Below, piece after piece: positions 16,372-27,225 of a stretch of DNA of 64,000 nucleotides. A program made the translations under genes and the position numbers. The DNA is from JBFMEX01 sp040752215 (GTDB lineage: Bacteria; Pseudomonadota; Alphaproteobacteria; Rhizobiales; Hyphomicrobiaceae), in assembly GCA_040752215.1 (NCBI GenBank), contig JBFMEX010000068.1, forward strand, positions 11,958 through 75,957, written 5' to 3'. The number at the start of each line of letters is the position of its first letter. Positions within the stretch are counted from its first letter, which is position 1. A model generated the notes under the pieces. It saw only the letters and a program-made list of their open reading frames with translations. It searched no databases and was not told the origin of the DNA.

Positions 16372-17334
16372 ATGATGCACGACGCCCTCGAGAACGCCCG
16401 TGACTGGCTCGCCACCGGCGAGAGCGTGGCGCTGGCCACCGTGGTCGGCACCTGGGGCTCGTCCCCGGTCCCGGCCGGCGGGCAGATGGCGATCGCCACC
16501 GACGAGAGATTCTCAGGCTCTGTCTCGGGCGGCTGCGTCGAGGCGGACGTCATCGTCGCCGCCGCCGAGGTGCGGGCTTCGGGCCTGCCACGGCTGCTCA
16601 GTTTCGGCGTCGCCGACGAGACGGCGTGGCGCGCCGGCCTGCCGTGCGGCGGCAACATCGAGATACTCCTCGAGCGCCTCGCGCCCGGTCCCGACCTGCC
16701 ATTGCTCGACCGCCTGCTCGAGGCGCGCCAGGCACGAGTGCCGCTCGCGATACGGACCAGCCTCGCCGATGGCGCCCACACGGTCCTCGTAGCGACCCCA
16801 GCGCTTGCGGCCGGAGCTCCACTCGTCCGCGAGGGAAAAGACTCAATTGTGCATGTCGTCCGGCCGCCGCCGCGCATCGTCGTCGTCGGGGCGACCCACA
16901 TCGCCCAGCATCTCGCCGTTCTGGCAGCGATCACTGGTTACGAGATCGTCGTCGTCGATCCGCGGCCGGCCTTCGCTTCGGATGCGCGCTGGAGCGGCCG
17001 CACACCGGTGGTCGACTGGCCGGCCAGCGCCCTCGCCGCGATCGGACTCGACGTCTCGACCGCTGTCGTCGCGCTGTCCCACGCGGCCGACATCGACGAC
17101 GAGGCCCTGCTCGCCGCACTGGCATCGCCCGCGATCTACGTCGGCGCCCTCGGCTCGACCCGCAATCATGCACGCCGCTCGGTTCGACTCGCCGCCAATG
17201 GATGCCCGCCGGAGGCGATCGCCCGCATCCACGCGCCGATCGGCCTCGACATCGGCGCGCGCACTCCTGCCGAGATCGCGCTCGCGATCCTCGCCGAGAT
17301 CACCCTCGCCTTCAACGGACCGCGCCAGCGATGA
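16372..17334 (+). CDS. XdhC/CoxI family protein
   Basis: A 320-residue protein with an N-terminal XdhC_CoxI domain (VVGTWGSSPVPAGGQM, SGGCVE, GLPCGGNI) and a C-terminal Rossmann-like XdhC domain (residues ~165-310, IVVVGATHIAQHLA, GALGSTRNHA). XdhC proteins bind the molybdenum cofactor and help sulfurate and insert it into xanthine-dehydrogenase/CODH-type enzymes. The nucleotidyltransferase gene starts inside its stop codon (4-bp overlap). No XDH/CODH-type enzyme is encoded in this window. SoxC belongs to another molybdoenzyme family that does not normally need XdhC. Confidence 0.8.
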   Translation: MMHDALENARDWLATGESVALATVVGTWGSSPVPAGGQMAIATDERFSGSVSGGCVEADVIVAAAEVRASGLPRLLSFGVADETAWRAGLPCGGNIEILLERLAPGPDLPLLDRLLEARQARVPLAIRTSLADGAHTVLVATPALAAGAPLVREGKDSIVHVVRPPPRIVVVGATHIAQHLAVLAAITGYEIVVVDPRPAFASDARWSGRTPVVDWPASALAAIGLDVSTAVVALSHAADIDDEALLAALASPAIYVGALGSTRNHARRSVRLAANGCPPEAIARIHAPIGLDIGARTPAEIALAILAEITLAFNGPRQR

Positions 17335-17954
17335 GGGTCGCCGCCATCCTGCTCGCCGCCGGCGCCTCGCGCCGCTTCGGTCCCGCCGACAAGCTGCTCG
17401 TCGAGATCGACGGCGTGCCACTGGTCAGGCGCACCGCCGACGTGCTCGCCGCCTGCGTCCTCGACCCGATCATCGCCGTCCTGGCCCCGGGAAATTGGGC
17501 CGTGGCTCGCGCGCTCGTCAATACCGGAACGACACGCATTGCGAACCCGAGCCATACGGCCGGACTCGGCACCTCGATCGCGGCCGGCATGCGTGCACTT
17601 CCGCCAGACATCGACGGCGTCCTGATCGTGCCCGCCGACATGCCTTCGCTGACGCCGCGTCTCGTTCGGCGCATCGCCACGGCGTTCGACGCCGCCGGTG
17701 GCACACACATCGTCCACGCGGTCGACGCTGGCGGTGCTCAGCGCAACCCCGTGCTCTGGCCGCGCTGCCATTTCCATCGTCTCGCCGCACTCGACGGCGA
17801 AGCAGGCGGCAAGGCGATCCTGGCCGCGCTCGCCGACGAGACGACCGCCGTCTGCGCCGACGACGACCACGAGCTCGACGACATCGATACGCCGGAGGAT
17901 CTCGCACGATGGAACAGTCGGCACCCGAGTCCAGCCAGCGGACAACCCGAGTGA
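17331..17954 (+). CDS. Molybdopterin cytidylyl/nucleotidyltransferase (MobA/MocA-like)
   Basis: A 207-residue NTP transferase-like protein. The N-terminal LAAGASRRFGPADKLL is the NTP-binding glycine-rich loop with its lysine, and PADMPSL contains the metal-binding aspartate. The DIDTPEDLARW C-terminal motif is typical. It would attach CMP (or GMP) to molybdopterin. It is coupled to XdhC upstream (ATGA) and probably to the cytochrome downstream (GTGA). MocA of the xanthine dehydrogenase maturation pathway is the closest function. Confidence 0.75.
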   Translation: MRVAAILLAAGASRRFGPADKLLVEIDGVPLVRRTADVLAACVLDPIIAVLAPGNWAVARALVNTGTTRIANPSHTAGLGTSIAAGMRALPPDIDGVLIVPADMPSLTPRLVRRIATAFDAAGGTHIVHAVDAGGAQRNPVLWPRCHFHRLAALDGEAGGKAILAALADETTAVCADDDHELDDIDTPEDLARWNSRHPSPASGQPE

Positions 17955-18667
17955 GCGAGCCTCGACGCGGGCACGTCGTCGCCTGGGACCTGCCGACGCG
18001 TCTCTTTCATTGGACGCTGCTGGCGTTGGTGGGCTCGGCCTGGGTCAGCTTCCAGTACGCGGAAGCACTCGGCGATTTTCGCTTGAAATGGCACCGCTGG
18101 AACGGCCTTGCGATCCTGGTGCTGCTGGTGTGGCGACTGATGTGGGGTCTCGCCGGAGCTTCGACAGCCCGGTTCAGCAGCTTCCTCGGCTCACCCCTAG
18201 ATGCGCTCGGCTACGCACGCGATCACCTCTCCGGCCGCAAGACGCGCTACCTCGGTCACAACCCGCTCGGCGCCTGGATGGTGATCGCGCTCCTCGCCGC
18301 TCTGCTGACTCAAGCGACGCTCGGCCTGTTCGCGCTCGAGCACAATGATCTGGCCACCGGCCCGCTCTACCCCCTCGCCGGCGCCAAGCTCGCCAAGACG
18401 CTGACCAGCTGGCACGCTTGGCTATTCCACTGGCTCATACTGCCGCTCGTCGCGCTGCACGTCGCAGCCAACATCCTCTATGGCCTGCTTGCCGGGGAGC
18501 CACTGATCGCGGCGATGGTGACGGGAAAGAAGCCGATCGCCGCCTATCACGACGCCGACGCCGCGACCGTCCCACCACGCCCGCTGCTGCGCGCGCTTCT
18601 CCTGCTCGCGCTCTCGTCCACCGTCGTATTCGGCACCATCCTCGCCCTCGGCGGCCGACTGCCCTGA
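17951..18667 (+). CDS. Cytochrome b561-type membrane cytochrome
   Basis: A 238-residue integral membrane protein of the cytochrome b561/Ni-Fe-hydrogenase b family. It has four or five membrane helices and histidine pairs fit for two haems: LFHW near the N-terminus, KWHRWNG, HAWLFHW and LHVAAN. It would carry electrons between a periplasmic c-type cytochrome and the quinone pool. The GTG at 17951 overlaps the preceding stop by 4 bp; an ATG at 17909 with a good GGAGGA upstream is an alternative that adds 14 residues. The electron partner is not evident. Confidence 0.7.
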   Translation: MSEPRRGHVVAWDLPTRLFHWTLLALVGSAWVSFQYAEALGDFRLKWHRWNGLAILVLLVWRLMWGLAGASTARFSSFLGSPLDALGYARDHLSGRKTRYLGHNPLGAWMVIALLAALLTQATLGLFALEHNDLATGPLYPLAGAKLAKTLTSWHAWLFHWLILPLVALHVAANILYGLLAGEPLIAAMVTGKKPIAAYHDADAATVPPRPLLRALLLLALSSTVVFGTILALGGRLP

Positions 18668-18669
18668 AA

Positions 18670-18698
18670 GAGGGTCAGACCCTGCGGGTCTGACCCTC
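18670..18698. terminator. Bidirectional terminator between convergent genes
   Basis: A perfect 13-bp inverted repeat (18670-18682 with 18686-18698, loop TGC) lies in the 39-bp gap between the convergent cytochrome b and clpB genes. It should stop transcription from both sides. Confidence 0.65.
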
Positions 18699-18706
18699 CA
18701 TGCGTC

Positions 18707-21307
<2,601 letters not shown>

Positions 21308-21427
21308 GGTGCTTGCCCTTCTCGCACGCCCCGCCGCCCGATTGGCACGGACGAGAGCGCCGTCGTCGACGAGATGTATCGGCAGCCGCTTGCAGTCCCG
21401 AAGGCCCCGGCCTGCCGCCTGCCGAAC

Positions 21428-21455
21428 ATATAGGGCGGTGGCGGCGCCGCAAAAG
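21428..21455 (-). promoter_or_regulatory. Candidate sigma-32-type promoter of clpB
   Basis: On the minus strand, CTTTTGC (21449-21455) and CCCTATAT (21428-21435) are separated by 13 bp. They resemble the sigma-32 elements CTTGAAA and CCCCATNT, with one mismatch in the -10 box and three in the -35. Position, about 120 bp before the clpB start, and the known heat regulation of clpB support the call. Confidence 0.4.
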
Positions 21456-21589
21456 GGGCGGGAGCGAACTGGCGGCGCGACGTCTGTACGCGCGACAACC
21501 GATTGCTGACCGTGCCCCGAAACCACGCCTTGGACAGGAGCGGCAATCGTCGTGGCGATCGAGAAGGCGACAGCCAAGGCCCGACTCCC

Positions 21590-21796
21590 ATGCCCGGACT
21601 ACCCCCCGATCTTCTCATGCCGTGGTGGCTCACACCGCTGACGTTCGCGCCGCTGGTGATCGGTGCGCTGATCCTCGGCTACATCTGGGTGGAGGCCGTG
21701 TCCGGACGGGGCGACCTCGGGCAGCCGTCCGATTTCCTCGGCCACCAGCGCTCGATGAGCGCGCCGTCGACCAGAACGAGACGTGCGAGGACATGA
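21590..21796 (+). CDS. Small membrane protein, N-terminal half of a possibly frameshifted gene
   Basis: A 68-residue frame with one clear membrane helix (about residues 11-33, WWLTPLTFAPLVIGALILGY) and then GQPSDFLG. Its last 16 residues become Ser/Arg/Thr-rich and lose any protein-like character. The next frame is rich in acidic and hydrophobic residues from exactly there on. A one-base change near 21750 would join both frames into one membrane-anchored coiled-coil protein. If the two frames are real separate genes, they overlap by ATGA at 21793. Confidence 0.45.
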   Translation: MPGLPPDLLMPWWLTPLTFAPLVIGALILGYIWVEAVSGRGDLGQPSDFLGHQRSMSAPSTRTRRART

Positions 21797-22095
21797 TCGC
21801 CCGCCAGTACGCGGAGACGAACGCGCGCAGCGACCGTGCGCTCGTCCAATCCGAGGAGACGCTCCGCCTGTACGCCGCCGCGCTCGAGCAGCTTTCCCGC
21901 ACGAACGAGATGCTCGGCCGACTGGCCGAGCTTGCCGAGGGCGGTAAGCCGCAGGCCTCGGCCCGATCGGCGGGCGCCCCGATCTGCTATCCTCGGGCCA
22001 CCAAGCAATGCGCGTGGGGCCCGGATGATCGACAGCGGATCGACAGCGACGCTCGCCGCCCTTTACCGGTATCCGGTCAAGGGCCTGACGCCTGA
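21793..22095 (+). CDS. Small helical protein, probable C-terminal half of the same gene
   Basis: A 100-residue frame. The first part is a plausible coiled coil (MIARQYAETNARSDRA..., TLRLYAAALEQLSRTNEML). The codons before the ATG continue the same character (LDERAVDQNETCED), which suggests that the true protein extends further upstream via a frameshift. Its tail overlaps the MOSC gene by 71 bp. I do not recognise the family. Confidence 0.45.
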   Translation: MIARQYAETNARSDRALVQSEETLRLYAAALEQLSRTNEMLGRLAELAEGGKPQASARSAGAPICYPRATKQCAWGPDDRQRIDSDARRPLPVSGQGPDA

Positions 22096-22795
22096 GCCGC
22101 TCGGCTCGGTGAGCCTCGCCGCCGGCGATACGATCCCCTTCGACCGCGCGTATGCGATCGAGAACGGGCCCGGCCGCTTCGATCCCGACGCTCCGCGCCA
22201 CCTGCCGAAGATCACCTTCCTGATGCTGATGCGCGACGAGCGCCTCGCCACCCTCGAGGCGCGCTTCGAGGAGGCGAGCGAGACGCTGACCATCTTGCGC
22301 GCCGGCAAGCAGGTCGCGCGCGGCCAGCTGACGACCAAGATCGGCCGGCAGATGATCGAGCAGTTCCTCGCCGCATACATGAAGGACAGCCTGCGTGGGG
22401 CGCCGCGCATCGTCTCCGCACCCGGCCACAGTTTCTCCGACGTCGCCGCCAAGTGCGTGCACATCGTCAACCTTGCCTCCGTCCGTGACCTGGAACGCCT
22501 CGCCGGGCGCCCGCTAAGCCCGCTGCGCTTTCGCCCCAATCTCGTCGTCGACGGGTTGCCAGCGTGGTCGGAGTTGTCGCTCGTCGAGCGGGAGATCGAG
22601 GTCGGCGGCGTCCGGCTCGCAGTCTTCAAGCGCACGGAGCGCTGCGCCGCGACCAATGTCGATCCCTCGTCCGGCGTGCGCGACATGGCGATCCCGGCCG
22701 TCCTTCAGCGCAGCCTCGGCCATACCGATTTCGGTATCTATGCGCGGGTTGTAACCGGCGGCGCGATCAGCGTCGGCGATCGCGTCGTCGTCTGA
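22025..22795 (+). CDS. MOSC domain protein
   Basis: A 256-residue protein with the MOSC N-terminal barrel (LYRYPVKGLTPEPL) and the MOSC domain. The conserved cysteine lies in RTERCAATNVDPSSG (about residue 215), followed by an AIPAVL...YARVVTGG segment. MOSC proteins bind molybdenum cofactor or handle sulfur in detoxification of N-hydroxylated compounds (mARC/YiiM-like). The start ATG at 22025 overlaps the preceding small frame. Its exact substrate cannot be deduced. Confidence 0.8.
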   Translation: MIDSGSTATLAALYRYPVKGLTPEPLGSVSLAAGDTIPFDRAYAIENGPGRFDPDAPRHLPKITFLMLMRDERLATLEARFEEASETLTILRAGKQVARGQLTTKIGRQMIEQFLAAYMKDSLRGAPRIVSAPGHSFSDVAAKCVHIVNLASVRDLERLAGRPLSPLRFRPNLVVDGLPAWSELSLVEREIEVGGVRLAVFKRTERCAATNVDPSSGVRDMAIPAVLQRSLGHTDFGIYARVVTGGAISVGDRVVV

Positions 22796-22803
22796 CGATG
22801 AAA

Positions 22804-22832
22804 CGGGGTCGGACCTCGCCCATCCGACCCCG
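22804..22832 (+). terminator. Hairpin after MOSC gene
   Basis: A 10-bp inverted repeat (22804-22813 with 22823-22832) begins 8 bp after the stop. There is no T-run. It shares the GGGTC(A/G)GACC core with the hairpin at 18670. Confidence 0.45.
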
Positions 22833-22896
22833 AACCACTGTCAGCCCGCCCGACGCTTGGCGGCAGGGTGTTTCATGCCTCGGCGACGCCGCTCTC

Positions 22897-23022
22897 TTCC
22901 CTCTCCCGCACCGGGAGTGGGTGCCGGAAGGGCGGTAGGAGGGACGTGTCGCCGACGACGGAGCCCGTTGTGGGCGAACCCCTCATCCAACCTGCGGCCA
23001 CCTTCTCCCGAGGGAGAAGGAA
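22897..23022. repeat. Palindromic intergenic repeat
   Basis: A stretch with a TTCCCTCTCCCG arm at 22898-22909 and a perfect 9-bp palindrome (23001-23009 with 23012-23020) at its right end. The ...CTTCTCCC-GA-GGGAGAAGG end and the CCTCATCC...CTGCGGCCACC string next to it look like the dispersed palindromic repeats common between convergent genes in Hyphomicrobiales. It lies between the convergent MOSC and DUF4167 genes. Confidence 0.5.
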
Positions 23023-23070
23023 AGTGGTCGGCGCACGTTTCGAGAATTGAATGGCCCTTGCACTCGGCTT

Positions 23071-23856
23071 TCACTCGCCGCCGCCCTCGCCGACCGGAGC
23101 CGGCGCGGGCTCGCCTCCGCGCGATCCTTCCTCGCCGTCACCCTCGCGGCGCGGGCGGCGCACAGGACGGCGTAGGAAATCCGGCTGCTCGCTGCCGCCG
23201 GCGAAGCGCTCGCGCCGGCGGTGCGAAGGCTCGCCCCGCCCGCCGCCCATGTCGCCGCGGGGCTGCTGCTGCTGGGAATGCTGACCCGACTCGCCACCCT
23301 GGCCATGCTGCGGCTGGTGATGCCGCTCGCGCTGCGGCCGGTCACGATCCCGGTCACGATCGCGATCACGATGATGCTCGTGGCGATGATGCTCCTGGCG
23401 CAGGTGCTCGGGCCGGGGCCCGCGCGGCTGGTCGTAGCCGCGGGGCTGAACCTGCGGCTGCGGCTCGTGACCGCTCATCATCGGCGGCTGGCCATCGAGC
23501 CCCATTTCGTCGCCGTCATCGTCGAAATCGTCGCCGTCGATCGGCTCGCCGAGCTGGCTGTGCCGAGGCCGTGCCATGCCGCCGTTGGCGATGTCGCCGC
23601 CCGGTCCGACCTGCTGCTCGCGGAACGCCATGATGATGCGATTGTAGTGCTCGGCGTGCTGGAGATAGTTCTCGGCCAGCACCGGATCGCCCGAGGAGTG
23701 CGCATCACGCGCCAGCGACATGTACTTCTCGGCGATATGCGACGGCGTTCCGCGGATCTTCACGTCCGGGCCGTTGCTCTCGAAGCTGCGCGTCAGCGGG
23801 TTCTGGCTCTTGCGATTGCGGCCGCGGCCCCTGCGGTTCTGCTGTCCCTGCCTCAT
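23071..23856 (-). CDS. DUF4167 domain protein
   Basis: A 261-residue protein. The N-terminal DUF4167 domain (RGRNRKSQNPLTRSFESNGP..., HIAEKYMSLARDA, AENYLQHAEHY) covers about residues 1-80. The rest is low-complexity, rich in His, Arg, Asp, Gln and Gly, and probably disordered. The Arg/Asn-rich beginning suggests RNA binding. DUF4167 is widespread in Hyphomicrobiales and commonly follows prfA-prmC, as here. The ATG at 23856 has GGAG upstream. No experimental function is known to me. Confidence 0.85.
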   Translation of the reverse strand: MRQGQQNRRGRGRNRKSQNPLTRSFESNGPDVKIRGTPSHIAEKYMSLARDAHSSGDPVLAENYLQHAEHYNRIIMAFREQQVGPGGDIANGGMARPRHSQLGEPIDGDDFDDDGDEMGLDGQPPMMSGHEPQPQVQPRGYDQPRGPRPEHLRQEHHRHEHHRDRDRDRDRDRPQRERHHQPQHGQGGESGQHSQQQQPRGDMGGGRGEPSHRRRERFAGGSEQPDFLRRPVRRPRREGDGEEGSRGGEPAPAPVGEGGGE

Positions 23857-24319
23857 GGGCTCCATTCTCGGTGGTTGAAAACGTGCGGGCTTGCGCGCGT
23901 GCTCCGACGCTCGATCGGAGAGAATCGCCGAGCCCGAGTTGCCGTCCGATGCTCCTACGTGACGGGCCTTGGCATTTGCGCCCGCTCCTGCCGCAACCGG
24001 CAGGTCGGCCCTCGACCCGAAGGCCCACCGCGCGGAGCCCCGTCCACGCGGCACGACCCATTGCTACTTCGTCTCACGCCCGACCAAGAACCGATCTCTG
24101 CAACCGGAAAGCGGCGCATGTGCAAGCAGTGCCGACCATAGCCGGGCAGCACCTTCAGCCGGAACCTTGCTGCTAACGAGGGCCAGCTGGCTCGCATCGA
24201 CGACGTGCGCTGCAAACGGCACCATCAGGATGCCAGCGGCTATGCGCGCACGATCAAACTCGCCTCAATGGCAGACTAGCCCGGACTGCAGGCGATTCCA
24301 AGCGGTTTTCAGAGGATGC
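23857..24319. other. Intergenic stretch between prmC and DUF4167 gene
   Basis: These 463 bp hold no convincing gene on either strand. The leftward DUF4167 promoter presumably lies here, but I cannot pick out clear -35/-10 elements. Confidence 0.4.
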
Positions 24320-25219
24320 CTAGGAATGTGTCTCCAATGCAACACAACGCTCATGACCCGAAAGGTCGCACCATGACCGGACCGGGCCGCCAGCCGCCGA
24401 GCCCACGTCGCGGGCCAGGATCTCGCCGACCGCCGCGGCTTGCCCCGCGCCGACCTCAACCACCACCCAGCCGTCCGGCACCACCCGGATGAGCCCGGCC
24501 GCGATCTCGCGGTAGACGTCGAGGCCGTCGCTCCCCCCGTCGAGGGCGCCGAGGGGATCGAACGCGCGCACCTCGGGCTCAAGGCCGGCAATCTCGTCCG
24601 TGGCGATGTAGGGCGGATTGGCGACCAGCAGATCGAATTGCTGCGTGACGCCGTCCAGCGAGCGGCACGTCTGCCATGCCGCCCGGTCGCCGACCCCGTG
24701 CCGCCGCGCGTTGTCCGCCGCCACCTCGAGTGCGGCCACGCTGATGTCGGTGCCGAGCCCGACCGCGTGCGGCAGCTCGGCCAGAAGCGTGACGAGGATG
24801 GCACCCGAGCCGGTACCGACGTCGAGAATGCGGATCGGCTGCTCCCGCCAGCCGCGTTCGGCCACCAGCTCGAGCGAGGCGCTCACCAGAGTCTCGGTAT
24901 CGGGCCGCGGGTCCAGCGTCGCCGGCGAGATCGCGAAGTCGCGCCCGTAGAACCCACGTCGGCCGAGAATGCGCGAGACCGGCTCGCGCGCGAGCCGCCG
25001 CACCGCCGCGGCCTCGATCAGGGCCTCGTCGCCTGGTGCGAGCGCCAGCTCGGGATCGCGGATGTCGGCCCAGCGCTCCACTCCAGTGAGACCCTCGACA
25101 AGCAGTCGCGCGTCGCTCCGCGGGGTCGCGATCCCCGCCGCCGCGAGCCGCCTGGCGAGCGAGCGGATGGCGCCTGCCACGGTCGTCGCGTCAATCGGCT
25201 GAAGCACGTTCTCACCCAT
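24320..25219 (-). CDS. prmC: Peptide chain release factor N5-glutamine methyltransferase
   Basis: A 299-residue SAM-dependent methyltransferase that methylates the glutamine of the GGQ motif in release factors. An N-terminal helical substrate-binding domain (about 1-85) precedes the catalytic domain. This has the SAM-binding ILDVGTGSGAILV motif and the NPPY catalytic motif (LLVANPPYIA), which sets the glutamine in place. The ATG at 25219 overlaps the prfA stop by 8 bp, fitting the tight link between the two genes. The long reading upstream is an overlap with prfA and is discarded. Confidence 0.93.
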   Translation of the reverse strand: MGENVLQPIDATTVAGAIRSLARRLAAAGIATPRSDARLLVEGLTGVERWADIRDPELALAPGDEALIEAAAVRRLAREPVSRILGRRGFYGRDFAISPATLDPRPDTETLVSASLELVAERGWREQPIRILDVGTGSGAILVTLLAELPHAVGLGTDISVAALEVAADNARRHGVGDRAAWQTCRSLDGVTQQFDLLVANPPYIATDEIAGLEPEVRAFDPLGALDGGSDGLDVYREIAAGLIRVVPDGWVVVEVGAGQAAAVGEILARDVGSAAGGPVRSWCDLSGHERCVALETHS

Positions 25220-26294
25220 GGCCTTCGATGGCCGCGAGCTGGCTCGCCTGATGATCGGTGACGAGCGCGTCGATGATCTCGTCGAGCGCGACGCCGGCCA
25301 ACACCTGATCGAGCTTGTGCAGAGTGAGGTTGATTCGGTGATCGGTGACTCGCCCCTGCGGGAAATTGTAGGTGCGGATGCGCTGCGAGCGATCGCCGGA
25401 GCCGACCTGCACCTTCCTCGCCTCCGCCCGCTCGCCGGCCGCACGCTCGCGCTCGATCTCGTAGACGCGCGAGCGCAGCACCTGCATGGCGAGCCGCCGG
25501 TTCTGGTGCTGCGACTTCTCCGCCGAGACCACCACGACGCCGGTCGGGATATGGGTGATCCGCACCGCCGATTCCGTCTTGTTGACGTGCTGTCCGCCGG
25601 CACCGCCCGCCCGCATTGTGTCGATGCGGATGTCCTCGGGCTTGATGTCGACGTCGACTTCCTCGGCCTCCGGCAGCACCGCGACGGTCGCCGCCGAGGT
25701 GTGGATGCGGCCCTGCGCCTCGGTGGCCGGAATGCGCTGCACGCGATGCACACCGGATTCGAACTTGAGCTTGGCGAATACGCCCTTGCCGGAGATCTGA
25801 GCGATGATCTCCTTGTAGCCGCCGAGGTCGTTCTCGGAGGCCGATATCAGCTCCGTCCTCCAGCCCTTGAGGTCGGCGTAGCGCGTGTACATGCGAAAGA
25901 GATCTGCAGCGAACAGCGCGGCCTCGTCGCCGCCGGTCCCGGCCCTGACCTCGAGGATCGCGCTCCTCTCGTCGGCCGCGTCCTTCGGCAGCAGCAGCAC
26001 CTTCAGCTCCTGCTCGAGCGATCCGATCCTGGGTTCGAGCGCGCCGAGCTCCTCGCGCGCCAGCGCCGCCATCTCGCGGTCGCCGGCCGGATCGGCGAGC
26101 ATCGCCTCGATCTCTGCGGCCTCGCGCTCGGCCTTCCTGAGCTCGCCGACCTTTCTCACAATCGGATCGAGCTCGGCGAACTCCTTGGTCAGCCGCGCAT
26201 AGGCCTGCTGGCTGGCGCCCTGGTTGAGTTCGGCCTGGATCGCCTGCCAGCGCTCCTCGAGCTTGTCGAGCTTCTCGCGGGGGATGGCACTCAT
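25212..26294 (-). CDS. prfA: Peptide chain release factor 1
   Basis: A 360-residue class I release factor that reads UAA and UAG. The catalytic GGQ motif lies in RAGGAGGQHVNKT (about residue 235), and the stop-codon-recognition PxT is in RIPATEAQGRIHTS. The N-terminal coiled-coil domain and the C-terminal region are complete. The length is normal for the family. prmC, which methylates the GGQ glutamine, overlaps its 3' end. It is read leftward with ptsP upstream. Confidence 0.95.
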   Translation of the reverse strand: MSAIPREKLDKLEERWQAIQAELNQGASQQAYARLTKEFAELDPIVRKVGELRKAEREAAEIEAMLADPAGDREMAALAREELGALEPRIGSLEQELKVLLLPKDAADERSAILEVRAGTGGDEAALFAADLFRMYTRYADLKGWRTELISASENDLGGYKEIIAQISGKGVFAKLKFESGVHRVQRIPATEAQGRIHTSAATVAVLPEAEEVDVDIKPEDIRIDTMRAGGAGGQHVNKTESAVRITHIPTGVVVVSAEKSQHQNRRLAMQVLRSRVYEIERERAAGERAEARKVQVGSGDRSQRIRTYNFPQGRVTDHRINLTLHKLDQVLAGVALDEIIDALVTDHQASQLAAIEGHG

Positions 26295-26370
26295 TTCGGC
26301 TGGCTGTCTCGTCTTGGAAATGTCGGTCGGAGCCTGCGCGAGGCCACACCCGCGCGGGATTCGATCTCCG

Positions 26371-27150
26371 CTAACGCCGCTTGGTCGGCAATTTGGCGCT
26401 GCGCCGCGAGCGCGGGTCGTCGACTTCGATCCAGCGATGGCCCTCGCGAACCGGCGCCAGCGCCAGCAGCAGGTAATCCTGGACCGGACGCACGAGACGC
26501 TGGGCGGAAGGTGGCAGGCTCGCCAAACCCCTATATAGGGCGTTCGTCTCGGTTGCAAAGAGCCACAGCGCGGTCGGCGCGGCGACGGCCAGCAGCGTCT
26601 TGAGGGGCGGCCTGCGGCGCATGGCCCCCGGCTCGCCGGAGGCAATACGCGTCGGCACGAGCCGGCCGATCCCGGCCCGCAGCCGGTGGTGCAACCGCTC
26701 GGAGGCGCGCGCCGTCCGCGGCGTGGCCGCAAGGTTCCTTCTGCCGTCGGGCACGTCGGCGTGCGGCGCCTGCCGCTGTGCCGCCGCCAGCGCGCCGGCG
26801 ATGACATGCAGCACGGGCCGGGCATCGATGCGCGCCAAGGCGGCGTAGTCGGACACGATCCTGACCGTCTCCGGCCACACCGGCAGGTCGGCTGTCCGGC
26901 CGGCCTCCAAGGCCTTGATCACGCGCTCGCTGGTGGCGAGCCGTTCCGCCAGCTGCCGGGTCGGAACACCGAGCGCCCATCTGAGCTCGACGAAGAAGCG
27001 GCCGATCTCCGCGCTGGCGGTTGCGCGCGCCGCTCGCGCCGGCCCGCCCGGCAGCGTCGGACCCGGCGCGGCCGCCGGCGACGGCCGACCCGCGGCAAAC
27101 GGCGCATGTCTCTGCAGCGGCTGCTTCACCGGCGACGCAACTCTCGACAC
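26371..27150 (-). CDS. HTH-domain protein with one membrane helix
   Basis: A 259-residue protein. Residues about 46-112 form a Xre/HTH_25-like domain (LRWALGVPTRQLAERLATSERVIKALE...). A single membrane helix follows near 184-203 (LKTLLAVAAPTALWLFATET), and the C-terminal tail is basic and short. The layout recalls RodZ-type or membrane-anchored regulators but lacks RodZ's long periplasmic domain. It lies between ptsP and prfA, the usual place for a gene of this kind in Hyphomicrobiales. The long low-complexity N-terminus makes the start uncertain. Confidence 0.65.
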   Translation of the reverse strand: MSRVASPVKQPLQRHAPFAAGRPSPAAAPGPTLPGGPARAARATASAEIGRFFVELRWALGVPTRQLAERLATSERVIKALEAGRTADLPVWPETVRIVSDYAALARIDARPVLHVIAGALAAAQRQAPHADVPDGRRNLAATPRTARASERLHHRLRAGIGRLVPTRIASGEPGAMRRRPPLKTLLAVAAPTALWLFATETNALYRGLASLPPSAQRLVRPVQDYLLLALAPVREGHRWIEVDDPRSRRSAKLPTKRR

Positions 27151-27225
27151 GAATGGACCGGCTCCCCACCCCGATCGAAGGACGCCGGATTGCGCCCGTC
27201 AAGCCCCGTCGCGAGCCACCGCCGG

